Shown: positions 15,619 to 24,060, numbered from the stretch's first letter. The stretch is DNA of 64,000 bases from Ruminococcus flavefaciens (GCF_900119075.1 NZ_FPIP01000004.1:186001-250000), one strand, 5' to 3'. Program-made: numbers and translations. Notes: generated by a model from the letters alone, not told the origin.

Positions 15619-16159
15619 AGCTGAAGCCCCCTTTTTCGAGTTCTGTTCTAAGCGCCTTCCTTGCATTGTACAGGAGATTTTCTGTCTGTTTCCTTGATTT
15701 GCCGATTATCCTTGCAGTTTCATCGTTGCTGAAGCCCTCAAAATAAGTCAGGTAAAGCACCTGCTGATATTCATCCTTGAGTTTTTGCATTGTGTGACGA
15801 AGATTTATTCTCTGTTCAGTTACCAGATAAGCTCTTTCAAGATCAGCTTCATCAGCAAGGGGAGCCTGAGCGTCCAGTGAGACGTTCCTGTTTCGCTTGT
15901 CATGCCTGCGGTGATCAGCCGCGATGTTTCTTCCTATTGCATAAAGCCATGTCTTGAATGAACTTTTTCCGCTGAACTTGGGTTTCTTTACTGCAAGTCT
16001 GATAAATGTGTCCTGTACACAGTCTTCTGCATCGCTGATATTATGGGTATAACTTTGCAGATACAGCATAAGTCCGTCTCTGAACTCATGCACCAGCTCA
16101 ACCATACCGCTGTCATCGCCTGCAAGGAAACGGCGGTAGCTACTTTCACCGTTGCCCAT
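15605..16159 (-). CDS. ECF-type RNA polymerase sigma factor
   Basis: The 184-residue ECF sigma factor has region 2 (with AEDCVQDTFIRLAVKKP and SSFKTWLYAIGRN) and region 4 (helix-turn-helix near FSNDETARIIGKSRKQTENL). It is closely related to the sigma factors at 10453 and 17337. The end overlaps the anti-sigma-like gene by 14 bases. The promoter-like motif CTTAGTGTTTT ... CTAATAAGT lies 39 bases before the ATG, as in the locus at 10453. Confidence 0.93.
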   Translation of the reverse strand: MGNGESSYRRFLAGDDSGMVELVHEFRDGLMLYLQSYTHNISDAEDCVQDTFIRLAVKKPKFSGKSSFKTWLYAIGRNIAADHRRHDKRNRNVSLDAQAPLADEADLERAYLVTEQRINLRHTMQKLKDEYQQVLYLTYFEGFSNDETARIIGKSRKQTENLLYNARKALRTELEKGGFSYENL

Positions 16160-16198
16160 TATTCAGACTCCTTTCGCACATGATCCTGTGTTCTTACT

Positions 16199-16231
16199 TA
16201 TTAGACGTAATTTCCGACGAAAAACACTAAG
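16199..16231 (-). promoter_or_regulatory. CTAATA-type promoter motif before an ECF sigma operon
   Basis: On the minus strand CTTAGTGTTTT (16231-16221) and CTAATA (16204-16199) followed by AGTAAG match the motif at 10381-10412 in sequence and in distance to the start. Confidence 0.5.
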
Positions 16232-16310
16232 TATATTTCAAGTTAAAATAAAAAAATATATCAACTGTAATTTAACGTCTACAGGAAATACCGGCAATAG
16301 ATATGTTATA

Positions 16311-16339
16311 AAAAAAGCTCCGCAAGGCAGAGCTTTTTT
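16311..16339 (-). terminator. terminator after the sigma / anti-sigma-like pair
   Basis: AAAAAAGCTC pairs with GAGCTTTTTT around a short loop, 16 bases beyond the stop of the minus-strand gene; T-tracts are present on both strands. Confidence 0.75.
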
Positions 16340-16354
16340 CGTATTTACAAAGGT

Positions 16355-17350
16355 TTATTCGGCCTCATCTTTTTTATAAGATGTATTCCTGAACAGGTAA
16401 TACTCATCTGTATCCTTAAGCTGAACTGCGACGGCTTCTTCTTCGTCAACGCCCTCTATCAGGTATGCTTTCATTACGGATCTGATATTTTCCCTTATAT
16501 ACATGATATGCACATCGACTCTGTGTAGATAGCTGCCTATGCTTTCCGCCGAGACCTCAGCCTGCTTTTCGTAGCGAACTTCGTTCAGTGTGATATATGA
16601 AGGATTTGCACGGAAAACGTCCTGCAAGCTGGTAGTTGTGGTTGACGTGGGCGGTACGTATCCTCCATCGCCCATTTGCGGTCCTGACTTTGCTGTGGTG
16701 ATAGTTTCAGTCGATGTTTCGTTAATAGAAGCACTTGTGGTAGTTGGTCCGTCTTCGATATGAACAGAGGTAGTTATTCGTACTGATTCCTCGCCTGAAT
16801 TGCCTGAATTGCCGTTACCGTTGCCGTCAGGTGATACAGGTCTGACCGTAGTAGTTACAGGTGTGGGATCATCTGCTGTTGTAGTTTTTGCAGGAGATTC
16901 GGGAATGGCTGTTTCGTTTGCGTTATTTCCCGAAGTAGTTACGTGGACGGTACTTGTCTTTGCAGAGGTTGTCTGCACAGCTGCTGTAGTTACAGCAGGT
17001 ACAGCCGATGTTGTATCGCTGTTTTTTCTGTCTGTGGTCATCTTTGTGGTCTTAGCGGCTGCCGTTGCCTTTGGGAATGTTGTGGTAAGAGCGGTTGTTA
17101 TCTCGGCAGACGATGTGTTCTCTGTAATAGTTTCCGTTGCGGATACGATGCCCGAGCCCTTGAAGCCGTCATCGGGCTTCTTTACATATGAAGCTATATG
17201 CCAGACGCCTATGCCGGCTATGGCAGCGGCGCACATACCCGATACCGCATAGGAGGTATGTCTTATCTTTGCGGCTCTGACTTTGGCGGACTCTATGAGC
17301 TTGTCGCCGCGTTCCATTATTCTGTTTGAGATCTCTTCATAGCTCCTCAT
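16355..17350 (-). CDS. putative anti-sigma factor with long Thr-rich linker and small sensor-like domain
   Basis: The 331-residue protein has a basic cytoplasmic start (MRSYEEISNRIMERGDKLIE), one membrane helix (about 35-55), a linker of nearly 190 residues dominated by Thr, Ser, Val and Pro, and a C-terminal domain of about 85 residues with KAYLIEGV and DEYYLF, related to the end of the 14716 protein. The gene overlaps the sigma gene before it by 14 bases. I chose ATG 17350 (AGGAGG nine bases upstream) over an upstream TTG. No dockerin gene follows in the operon, but one diverges from the sigma gene at 18230. Confidence 0.7.
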   Translation of the reverse strand: MRSYEEISNRIMERGDKLIESAKVRAAKIRHTSYAVSGMCAAAIAGIGVWHIASYVKKPDDGFKGSGIVSATETITENTSSAEITTALTTTFPKATAAAKTTKMTTDRKNSDTTSAVPAVTTAAVQTTSAKTSTVHVTTSGNNANETAIPESPAKTTTADDPTPVTTTVRPVSPDGNGNGNSGNSGEESVRITTSVHIEDGPTTTSASINETSTETITTAKSGPQMGDGGYVPPTSTTTTSLQDVFRANPSYITLNEVRYEKQAEVSAESIGSYLHRVDVHIMYIRENIRSVMKAYLIEGVDEEEAVAVQLKDTDEYYLFRNTSYKKDEAE

Positions 17351-17891
17351 ATTCAAAGCCCTCCTTTTCAAGTGTTTTCTTCAGCGCCGCCTTTGCGCGG
17401 TACAGAAGATTGTATACCTGCCGCTCGCTTTTATGCATTATCTCAGCCGTTTCGGCAACTCCGAAATTCTCAAAATATACCAGATACAGGACCTGCCTGT
17501 AATCGCTGTGCAGGTCCTCCATAGCTCCGTACAGTAGCTTCTTGTTCTCGTCATGTATATGGTTCCGTTCTATATCCTCTCTGTCAGAAACGTCATAGAA
17601 GCCGTCAAGGGACGCTTCACGGATTTTTCTGCGTTTTCTAAGCATATTCAGAACCGTATTGCGCCCGATAGCATAAAGCCATGTTTTGAACGAGCTCTTT
17701 CCCGAGAAAGGCGGTCTTTCCGCATATAGCTTGAGAAAGACCTCCTCGGCGAATTCCTCGGCTTCTGTAATGCTGTTGGTAAAGCCAAAAAGATATAGTG
17801 TAAGACCGTCCCAGTACTCTCTGACCAGTTCGGTAAAAGAATTTCTGTCACCATCAAGGAAACGGCGGTAGCTGCTTGCACCGTTATCCAT
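17337..17891 (-). CDS. ECF-type RNA polymerase sigma factor
   Basis: The 184-residue ECF sigma factor has region 2 (with EEFAEEVFLKLYAERP and SSFKTWLYAIGRN) and region 4 (helix-turn-helix near FGVAETAEIMHKSERQVYNL). It groups with the sigma factors at 10453 and 15605. It diverges from the dockerin gene at 18230, and both have the same promoter-like motif (GTGAGAAAA-N17-CTAATA) at the same distance (56 and 57 bases) from the start, so this sigma factor probably drives both (inference). Confidence 0.93.
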   Translation of the reverse strand: MDNGASSYRRFLDGDRNSFTELVREYWDGLTLYLFGFTNSITEAEEFAEEVFLKLYAERPPFSGKSSFKTWLYAIGRNTVLNMLRKRRKIREASLDGFYDVSDREDIERNHIHDENKKLLYGAMEDLHSDYRQVLYLVYFENFGVAETAEIMHKSERQVYNLLYRAKAALKKTLEKEGFEYEEL

Positions 17892-17947
17892 AGACAGCTC
17901 CTTTCATTGGAAAAGTAAGAATTATCCGTAAAATTATCCTTCTATAT

Positions 17948-17979
17948 TATTAGTACCATTTTTATGCGTTTTTTCTCAC
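17948..17979 (-). promoter_or_regulatory. GTGAGAAAA-N17-CTAATA motif before the sigma gene
   Basis: On the minus strand GTGAGAAAA is at 17979-17971 and CTAATA at 17953-17948, 17 bases apart and followed by ATATAGAAGG. The same block is found on the plus strand at 18141-18172. Confidence 0.6.
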
Positions 17980-18140
17980 CTTGATTATAAAGTTTTTTTG
18001 AATAATTGTCAACAAAGAATATGCGGATAAATTGTTTTCGATTTATTAATGGACTTTTTCGGGACTAAAGTGTATAATTAATAGAAGAAACGCCTTTGTT
18101 TCGGGAGATTTTAGTTAATACAAAATTTTTTTGAAAACAG

Positions 18141-18172
18141 GTGAGAAAAATCCGAAAAAAACGTGTCTAATA
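18141..18172 (+). promoter_or_regulatory. GTGAGAAAA-N17-CTAATA motif before the dockerin gene
   Basis: GTGAGAAAA (18141-18149) and CTAATA (18167-18172) with exactly 17 bases between, then TAGTGAAAGG. It is the mirror partner of the motif before the divergent sigma gene. Confidence 0.6.
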
Positions 18173-18229
18173 TAGTGAAAGGTAAAAATTATCCGTCCTT
18201 AACATTACAAAACCAAAGGAGTTGATACT

Positions 18230-21200
18230 ATGAAAAAGCTTATAAGTATAATGCTTACCGCCGCTATGCTGTCAGGCAGTGCTGCAATGCCCTTTACAGC
18301 TATAGCTGCCGATACTTCTTCTGCCGAAGTGCAAAACACAGGAACAAAGGAGCTTCACGTTGAAAAAATGGAGATATCCCGACTTCAATATATCGCCGAA
18401 CAGCCGACCTCGGTACCTGTCGAGTGCTATGAGGTTATGACTGCCGACGAGGTCTTTGCTGAGCTCTGCGGCGGCGAATACGCAGGAGCAGGCAGCTACG
18501 ATACAGGCTATTTCATGCATACAGGCTCAAATACGAGAATTCTCATGGATAAAAACGGCAGGCTGCACAAATTTGAAGTTATATATCCCGAGGTCGTGGT
18601 TCGTATGAAAGAGGGCGTGAAGCTGCCTATAGACAAGATAAGCAATGCTCTTGCCGACAAGGGATATATAAGCAATGCTCTTGCCGACAAGGGATATAAA
18701 GCGCCAAAACTGGCAAACGATGGGGATATCTACCGTTTATTCGGCAGCATGACCTATGAGCAGTTCAATACTCTGCTGGAAATGCTGCAAAAGCTCCCTG
18801 ACGCTGTCTCAGTGACAGGACATCTTGCTGTATACGAGGATACCGCAAATTCTATATCAGGCGGCTACAGTATACGCATCGGTCTTCCTTATGAAATGGA
18901 CAAAAACAACGAAAACTACAAGGAGCTCATGAAAGTTGCTTCTTCGGTGGGATATAAGGAAAGTGATTATGAAAGCAGCGCATTAATAGGCGATTTTCAG
19001 CTTTTTCTCTGTCAAGATGATGCTGAAAACAGAACAAATCCCTACAAGCTTTTCAAATACCTTGAGGACAACGGCTATTTATACTCAACAAGTATTACTT
19101 CGACCGCGCTTGCGCTTATAAATCCTACAGTATACTTCTGCAATATCCCTTATACTATGGATAACGAGCCCCCTGCTGACTTGGGCGACGACGCATTCAA
19201 TCAGCTGAGAGACCTTAACGCCGATACATTCAAGAACGTTTTCAGGCTGTATAATACCCCTGTTCGCTTTGTATTCTCGGAATACAGCAATATCGACGAA
19301 GCTTTTGACAGCAAATATATGAACATATGCTACTACGTAGTGGAGCATACCGACGGCTGGTTCTCATTCTATAATGAGGAGCTTCAGGAATATAAGTCAG
19401 GCAGGTCGACTATCAGGGACGGCAAGGAAGTAAAGCTGCCTTACGGAGAAGTGGATCAGAGAGCCTATGCAGTATATCTGGACAGTGATATCGTCAAAGA
19501 ACGTATCTCTCCCGATGTTGTTATCAAGGAAAAGTATTTCCTCTCGGGCGAGTCGAATCATATGGGAACTGCCGTATATTTCAAGACCAGCGCAGGAGAC
19601 TATGTATACTTCACCAATTACGACGTAGGCGAGGTATTCATGCCTGTGGCTGAGTTCTGCAAGCTGCAAAAGGCTATCAGGGAAGAACTTTCCAAGTATC
19701 CCGACGATAACGGCGGCGGTGCTGTTGATCTTACAGGTGTTTATGATATCTCCCCGTACAGACTGAGTTCAGAGACAGAGGAAATAACAGACTTTACTCA
19801 AGGCGAAAAGATCATGACACTTGACGATGTTAAGGTAATAGCCAAGAAAAAGCAGAATATAACATGGTCGGATTTTGAAGTTTATAAAGGCAAATGGAAC
19901 GGTACAGGTATGTACACCCATTTCGGAAGATTCGACCTTGAGGACGGATATTATCTCCTCGTCGGAGGAAATCCTCCCGAAAAGCCCGAAATTATCAGAC
20001 TTTACCGCAATGACGCTTCTGATTTCATTGACCTGCGCTATCATAATGTGGATAAGTTCCTCAGCGATACCTTCTTCAATAACTTACGCAATATGACTGA
20101 GGAGGAGATGAAAGCATACTTCGCCGAAAATGACATGACCGAGAGAAGAGGCTACAGGGTATGGACTGCGGAGTCGGCAGCAAAAGCGGCGGAGAATTAT
20201 CATCTGTCATTTTTGGTGGACCTGCCGCCTGAATTTACCGATTCTAAGGGTAATGTGATAATAAACGAGGTAGTCGGCTCCAACGATGTGTCAAAGATGT
20301 TAAGCACTGACGGCAGATTTGAAGAGCAGTTCGAAGTATTCCTGCGCAGTCTTGTTGGAAACACAGGCAGTCTTTTCAATATGGGTAATTCTCACTTCTA
20401 TTACATCAATGAGGATACCGACGCTGTAAAATACCACAAAAGATATATCAAGGTAAGTGCAAACCCGATATCAGGCAGCAGGTACACCAAGGAAGAAGCT
20501 GCGGATATGTTTGCGGACGCTCTCAACCTTGTACAGCTGAGCCCGAAGTTTGCAGGCTTTGAATATGACAGCAAGATACCGCTTTATGGTAAAGACGATA
20601 AGGGTACGCTTAAAGGCGACTCTAATAACGACGGTCAGGTTGATATGTCAGACGTTGTTCTGATAATGCAGTGCCTTGCAAATCCCGATAAGTATAAGCT
20701 TTCAGAGGAAGGCAGAGCCAATGCTGATATGGACGGCGACGGCGTGACAGTTGGGGACGCACAGAACATACAGAAGCATCTTCTCGGTATCATCGACTAC
20801 ATTACTGATCTCGATACCATAATGAAGATGATAAACGAATACTGTGAAGACCAGTACATAAATATCTCTGTGGTTCCAAAGGAGAAAATGCCCGAGCAGT
20901 TCGCAGACAAGTATGTATTTGTCAGAAAAGACGGCGCAGACACATACTCACGCTCAAGCCTTGATATTTACCTTATCGAGCATTATGTAAAAACAGACCT
21001 TATCCGCAATATCCCTTATGATCCCGATGACGATTCGGAGCTCAATCTCATAAGAGAGAAGATTTACTGCTATATGCTCGAAAACAACGTACGGTCTGTC
21101 GGAATAGATCGTACCAACAAGGAAATGGACGCAATAAACAAAAAGGTCATCATCACGTACGAATGGCACACTCCCGAGGAAGAGATGCAGAAGCTCCGCG

Positions 21201-21265
21201 ACTTTGTGGAAAACAGCGGCTTTGACTCTGACCTTGTAGAGTTCAGATGGTCAGGACTTGAATAA
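18230..21265 (+). CDS. large secreted protein with internal dockerin-like domain
   Basis: The 1011-residue protein has a signal peptide (1-26, MKKLISIMLTAAMLSGSAAM). The N-terminal part is an unrecognised region; residues about 137-156 are an exact tandem repeat of ISNALADKGY. The middle shares a block with the 12679 protein (MTEEEMKAYF ... YRVWTAE; LNLVQLSPKFAGF). A dockerin-like pair of Ca loops (DSNNDGQVDMSD, about 797; DMDGDGVTVGD) lies at 793-855. Two of the module repeats also seen in the 12679 protein follow to the C-terminus. It is probably cell-surface or cellulosome associated. Enzymatic activity is not evident. It faces a sigma factor gene with a matching promoter motif. Confidence 0.82.
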   Translation: MKKLISIMLTAAMLSGSAAMPFTAIAADTSSAEVQNTGTKELHVEKMEISRLQYIAEQPTSVPVECYEVMTADEVFAELCGGEYAGAGSYDTGYFMHTGSNTRILMDKNGRLHKFEVIYPEVVVRMKEGVKLPIDKISNALADKGYISNALADKGYKAPKLANDGDIYRLFGSMTYEQFNTLLEMLQKLPDAVSVTGHLAVYEDTANSISGGYSIRIGLPYEMDKNNENYKELMKVASSVGYKESDYESSALIGDFQLFLCQDDAENRTNPYKLFKYLEDNGYLYSTSITSTALALINPTVYFCNIPYTMDNEPPADLGDDAFNQLRDLNADTFKNVFRLYNTPVRFVFSEYSNIDEAFDSKYMNICYYVVEHTDGWFSFYNEELQEYKSGRSTIRDGKEVKLPYGEVDQRAYAVYLDSDIVKERISPDVVIKEKYFLSGESNHMGTAVYFKTSAGDYVYFTNYDVGEVFMPVAEFCKLQKAIREELSKYPDDNGGGAVDLTGVYDISPYRLSSETEEITDFTQGEKIMTLDDVKVIAKKKQNITWSDFEVYKGKWNGTGMYTHFGRFDLEDGYYLLVGGNPPEKPEIIRLYRNDASDFIDLRYHNVDKFLSDTFFNNLRNMTEEEMKAYFAENDMTERRGYRVWTAESAAKAAENYHLSFLVDLPPEFTDSKGNVIINEVVGSNDVSKMLSTDGRFEEQFEVFLRSLVGNTGSLFNMGNSHFYYINEDTDAVKYHKRYIKVSANPISGSRYTKEEAADMFADALNLVQLSPKFAGFEYDSKIPLYGKDDKGTLKGDSNNDGQVDMSDVVLIMQCLANPDKYKLSEEGRANADMDGDGVTVGDAQNIQKHLLGIIDYITDLDTIMKMINEYCEDQYINISVVPKEKMPEQFADKYVFVRKDGADTYSRSSLDIYLIEHYVKTDLIRNIPYDPDDDSELNLIREKIYCYMLENNVRSVGIDRTNKEMDAINKKVIITYEWHTPEEEMQKLRDFVENSGFDSDLVEFRWSGLE
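18638..18697 (+). repeat. perfect tandem duplication of a 30-bp coding unit
   Basis: Bases 18638-18667 are repeated exactly as 18668-18697, in frame, duplicating the ten residues ISNALADKGY. Identical DNA points to a recent slippage event. Confidence 0.95.
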
Positions 21266-21279
21266 ATATCCGACATAAG

Positions 21280-21307
21280 AAAAAGCTCCGCTTCGGCGGA
21301 GCTTTTT
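21280..21307 (+). terminator. terminator of the dockerin gene
   Basis: A 12-bp stem (AAAAAGCTCCGC / GCGGAGCTTTTT) with a TTCG loop lies 15 bases after the stop codon. Confidence 0.9.
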
Positions 21308-21372
21308 CTGCTATTTCATAATTATTGAGATAGGCTGTGAATAATAAAAAATGTAGTTTTTTTCCGCGGTCA

Positions 21373-21401
21373 TTGCTATTTGTAAACTTGTATGATATAA
21401 T
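21373..21401 (+). promoter_or_regulatory. sigma-A promoter of the zinc-ribbon protein gene
   Basis: TTGCTA (21373-21378), 17 bases, TATAAT (21396-21401). Confidence 0.65.
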
Positions 21402-21433
21402 GTAAGCAATATATGTTTTCAGGTGGTGGATAT

Positions 21434-22654
21434 ATGGCTGACGTAACAGAATACAAATGCCCGTCCTGCGGAGCTTCGCTCCGCTTTGATATAAACTCGC
21501 AGCGAATGGTATGTGATTCCTGCTCAAACAGTTTTGACCTTGAATATATTCGTTCTCATTTCAATGAGGTGACTGACGCAAAGCTTGCTGATTTTGACTG
21601 GATTGAGCGGACAAAATACGTATGGGAGCCCGATATGCTTGAACAGCTTGTGGAGTTCTCGTGCTCTTCCTGCGGCGGAAACATCATAACAAAGAATACC
21701 TCAGCATCGGCAAGGTGTCCGTTCTGCAATCATGAGGTAGTTATATCTTCAAATTTTTCTGGAGATATACGTCCCGATAAGGTAATTCCTTTCAAAAGAA
21801 AGGCTGAGGAATTCGCTGAAAAGTACAGGGAGGAAATAGCGAGCGCAGCATTTGCACCAAAGGAGTTCAGCGATCCTGCGGTCACGGATAATATAGTGGG
21901 CTGTTATATCCCGATATGGCTTTACAGCTGTTCCTGCGACTGCAAAACGAATAACTACAGTGCAAAATATAAGGTGACCGATTATCCTATTCTGGGAACT
22001 GATATAAAAAAGGAGGCATTCTACTCCGTTGCGCCCTTTTTGTACGATGAAGCCGAGGATTTCACCGAATCCTGCCTTACAGGCTTTTACGCAAGCAGAT
22101 ACACCATAGGAGCTGAACACGTTCTGGATATTGTCGAAAAGGAAGTCAGATCAGCCTGCTCTGCAAGAGCTGCCATACTTGCAGAAGGGGACTATATACC
22201 CGATGCACAAAAAGCAGAAACTTCTCTAAGCGACTTGAAGCTTATGTATTATCTTGTGCCTGTATGGTTTCTGAACGTTACATACAAGGGCAATGATTAC
22301 ACATTTGCCATGAATGGTCAGACAGGGGAGTTTGCTTCTCCAAAAGTGCCTTTAAATTCCAAGAACAAGCTGCATTTCTGGGCTATTTTTCTTGTATGTG
22401 AAATTATAGCTTTCCTGCTCACATACTGTCTGGTAAAGGAAGACTATATGGACACATGGACAGGACTGTTTTTGACATTTCTGGTAACAGTATTCATATC
22501 AACTATCCCTGCTCACATCATAGCAAGTATCATACATCTGGTGCACTCTAAAAAGTACATCGGCGGACTAAGGTCTGATAAGCCCTACAAAGTACAAAGC
22601 GTAAGCAGTTTTATCGATGAATATGTCGGTCTGAACCGAATGAACAGAAAATAA
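21434..22654 (+). CDS. zinc-ribbon membrane protein of unknown function
   Basis: The 406-residue protein opens with a zinc ribbon (CPSC at about 9-12 and CDSC at about 26-29) and has a second one (CSSC ... CPFC, about 73-93). A mixed region of about 170 residues follows, then two membrane helices near 310-360. It belongs to the widespread 'TFIIB-type zinc ribbon-containing' proteins of gut Firmicutes, whose role is not known. ATG 21434 is preceded by AGGTGGTGG. It stands alone between a terminator and the radical SAM gene. Confidence 0.8.
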   Translation: MADVTEYKCPSCGASLRFDINSQRMVCDSCSNSFDLEYIRSHFNEVTDAKLADFDWIERTKYVWEPDMLEQLVEFSCSSCGGNIITKNTSASARCPFCNHEVVISSNFSGDIRPDKVIPFKRKAEEFAEKYREEIASAAFAPKEFSDPAVTDNIVGCYIPIWLYSCSCDCKTNNYSAKYKVTDYPILGTDIKKEAFYSVAPFLYDEAEDFTESCLTGFYASRYTIGAEHVLDIVEKEVRSACSARAAILAEGDYIPDAQKAETSLSDLKLMYYLVPVWFLNVTYKGNDYTFAMNGQTGEFASPKVPLNSKNKLHFWAIFLVCEIIAFLLTYCLVKEDYMDTWTGLFLTFLVTVFISTIPAHIIASIIHLVHSKKYIGGLRSDKPYKVQSVSSFIDEYVGLNRMNRK

Positions 22655-22781
22655 ACGGCGAAAAGCTTAGGATCGAGCAGCAAGTGTCAGCATTATAATA
22701 TCAAAAATGTATAGCGAGAAAAAGAGCGATCAGATCAACACTAACGCTATAACGTACTAAAAACATCAGGGAGCGTGAATC

Positions 22782-23642
22782 ATGCATTTTGTGGAAGCAA
22801 AGGGGCTGTTGTCCTCAAAAAACGGAATGAATATCTACCGCGGCTGCACTCACGGCTGTATTTACTGCGACAGCCGCAGTCTGTGCTACAATATGACTCA
22901 TGCCTTTGAGGATATTGAGGTGAAAAGCAACGCTCCCCAGCTTCTGGAAAAGGCTCTGCGCTCAAAGCGTAAGAAATGCATGATAGGTACGGGCTCTATG
23001 TGCGATCCGTATCTGCCTATAGAGGGGGAGCTTAACCTCACGCGGAAATGTCTGGAGCTTATCGAGCAGTATCAGTTCGGAGCCGCTGTGCTTACTAAAT
23101 CTGACCTTGTGCTCCGCGATACGGAGCTTCTTGCTTCAATTAATCAGCAGGCGAAGGCTGTCGTGCAGATGACCATGACTACCTTTGATGACAGCCTTTG
23201 CAGTATCATCGAGCCTGCTGTCTGCAATACTCGCAGGCGCTTTGAAGTTCTCATGGAAATGAAGCGGAATAATATCCCCACAGTTGCGTGGCTCACGCCC
23301 TTTCTGCCATACATAAACGACACAGAGGAGAATCTCCGCGGACTTCTTGGTTACTGCGCCGAGGCAGGCGTAAAGGGCATAATCTGCTTCGGAATTGGTC
23401 TTACGCTCCGCGACGGCAACAGAGAGTACTTCTATTCGGCGCTGGACAGGCATTTTCAGGGACTTTCCGACAGATACCGCAGGGAATACGGGCTCAGCTA
23501 TGAGATAGTCAGCCCGAACCATGACAGACTAATGGGAATATTTCATGAGTTCTGCGGGAAATACGGCATTATGCGTAACAGGGAGTGCTTTGAGTATCTC
23601 AGTGAACTGCCCGAAAAGTACAGGCAGCTCACACTTTTCTGA
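22782..23642 (+). CDS. radical SAM protein, SPL-like family
   Basis: The 286-residue protein carries the radical SAM cluster motif CTHGCIYC (Cys22, Cys26, Cys29), preceded by NIYRGC as in spore-photoproduct-lyase-like and Rv2578c-like radical SAM proteins. The GTGSMCDPYLPIE segment and the C-terminal half also fit that group. True SplB proteins are longer and have an extra C-terminal Cys, so DNA-lesion repair is not assured. Substrate unknown. It ends about 75 bases before the TPP riboswitch of the next operon, so it is a separate unit. Confidence 0.85.
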   Translation: MHFVEAKGLLSSKNGMNIYRGCTHGCIYCDSRSLCYNMTHAFEDIEVKSNAPQLLEKALRSKRKKCMIGTGSMCDPYLPIEGELNLTRKCLELIEQYQFGAAVLTKSDLVLRDTELLASINQQAKAVVQMTMTTFDDSLCSIIEPAVCNTRRRFEVLMEMKRNNIPTVAWLTPFLPYINDTEENLRGLLGYCAEAGVKGIICFGIGLTLRDGNREYFYSALDRHFQGLSDRYRREYGLSYEIVSPNHDRLMGIFHEFCGKYGIMRNRECFEYLSELPEKYRQLTLF

Positions 23643-23716
23643 TAAAGATGTGTGCAAAACGGCAAAATGGAAAATAGGACTTGATTTTCAAAAAATATGG
23701 TGATATAATAAGTTTA

Positions 23717-23801
23717 CAGGGGAGCTTGTGGAACAGGCTGAGAGGAAGGTGATACCTTCGACCCTTCGACCTGATTTGGTTAATGCCAGCGTAGGGAGTA
23801 T
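23717..23801 (+). promoter_or_regulatory. TPP riboswitch aptamer
   Basis: The THI element is complete. The conserved CTGAGAGG follows the P1/P2 stem, a P3 hairpin GAAGGTGATACCTTC comes next, then ACCTGATTTGGTTAATGCC and AGCGTAGGGA close the P4/P5 arm. It senses thiamine pyrophosphate and precedes thiS. Confidence 0.96.
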
Positions 23802-23817
23802 GCTTTATGAAATGCAT

Positions 23818-23851
23818 TCGGGGAACTGCGGCAGGCGGTTTCCCGATTTTT
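23818..23851 (+). terminator. expression-platform terminator of the TPP riboswitch
   Basis: A 12-pair stem between TCGGGGAACTGC and GCGGTTTCCCGA with loop GGCAG is followed by TTTTT, between the aptamer and the thiS ribosome site. Control by premature termination when TPP is bound is the likely mechanism. Confidence 0.85.
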
Positions 23852-23865
23852 GTTAGGAGGTAGCT

Positions 23866-24060
23866 ATGGTAAAGATAAACGGAGAGCTTCTCGACAAGGA
23901 CGGAAAAACTGTCACCGAAATGCTTGCTGATATGGATATAAGCGGTCAGCGCGTAGCTGTAGAGCTCAACGAGGAGATAGTCCCGAAGGCTAAGTACGGC
24001 GAGACTGTCCTCAAGGACGGCGATAAGGTAGAGGTCGTGCGCTTTGTGGGAGGCGGCTGA
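23866..24060 (+). CDS. thiS: sulfur carrier protein ThiS
   Basis: The 64-residue ubiquitin-fold protein ends in the required Gly-Gly (FVGGG). Its C-terminus is adenylated by ThiF and then thiocarboxylated to donate sulfur for thiazole formation by ThiG. It is the first gene after the TPP riboswitch, with a strong TTAGGAGG site. The stop codon lies just before the chosen thiF start. Confidence 0.95.
   Translation: MVKINGELLDKDGKTVTEMLADMDISGQRVAVELNEEIVPKAKYGETVLKDGDKVEVVRFVGGG

Noticed and set aside
16800..17252. Long plus-strand open frame rich in Val, Ala and Ser (also at 15170-15388 and 4829-5510)
   Set aside because: These are antisense to the Thr-rich linkers; the ACN repeats give Val/Ala/Ser codons without stops. 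No ribosome sites.
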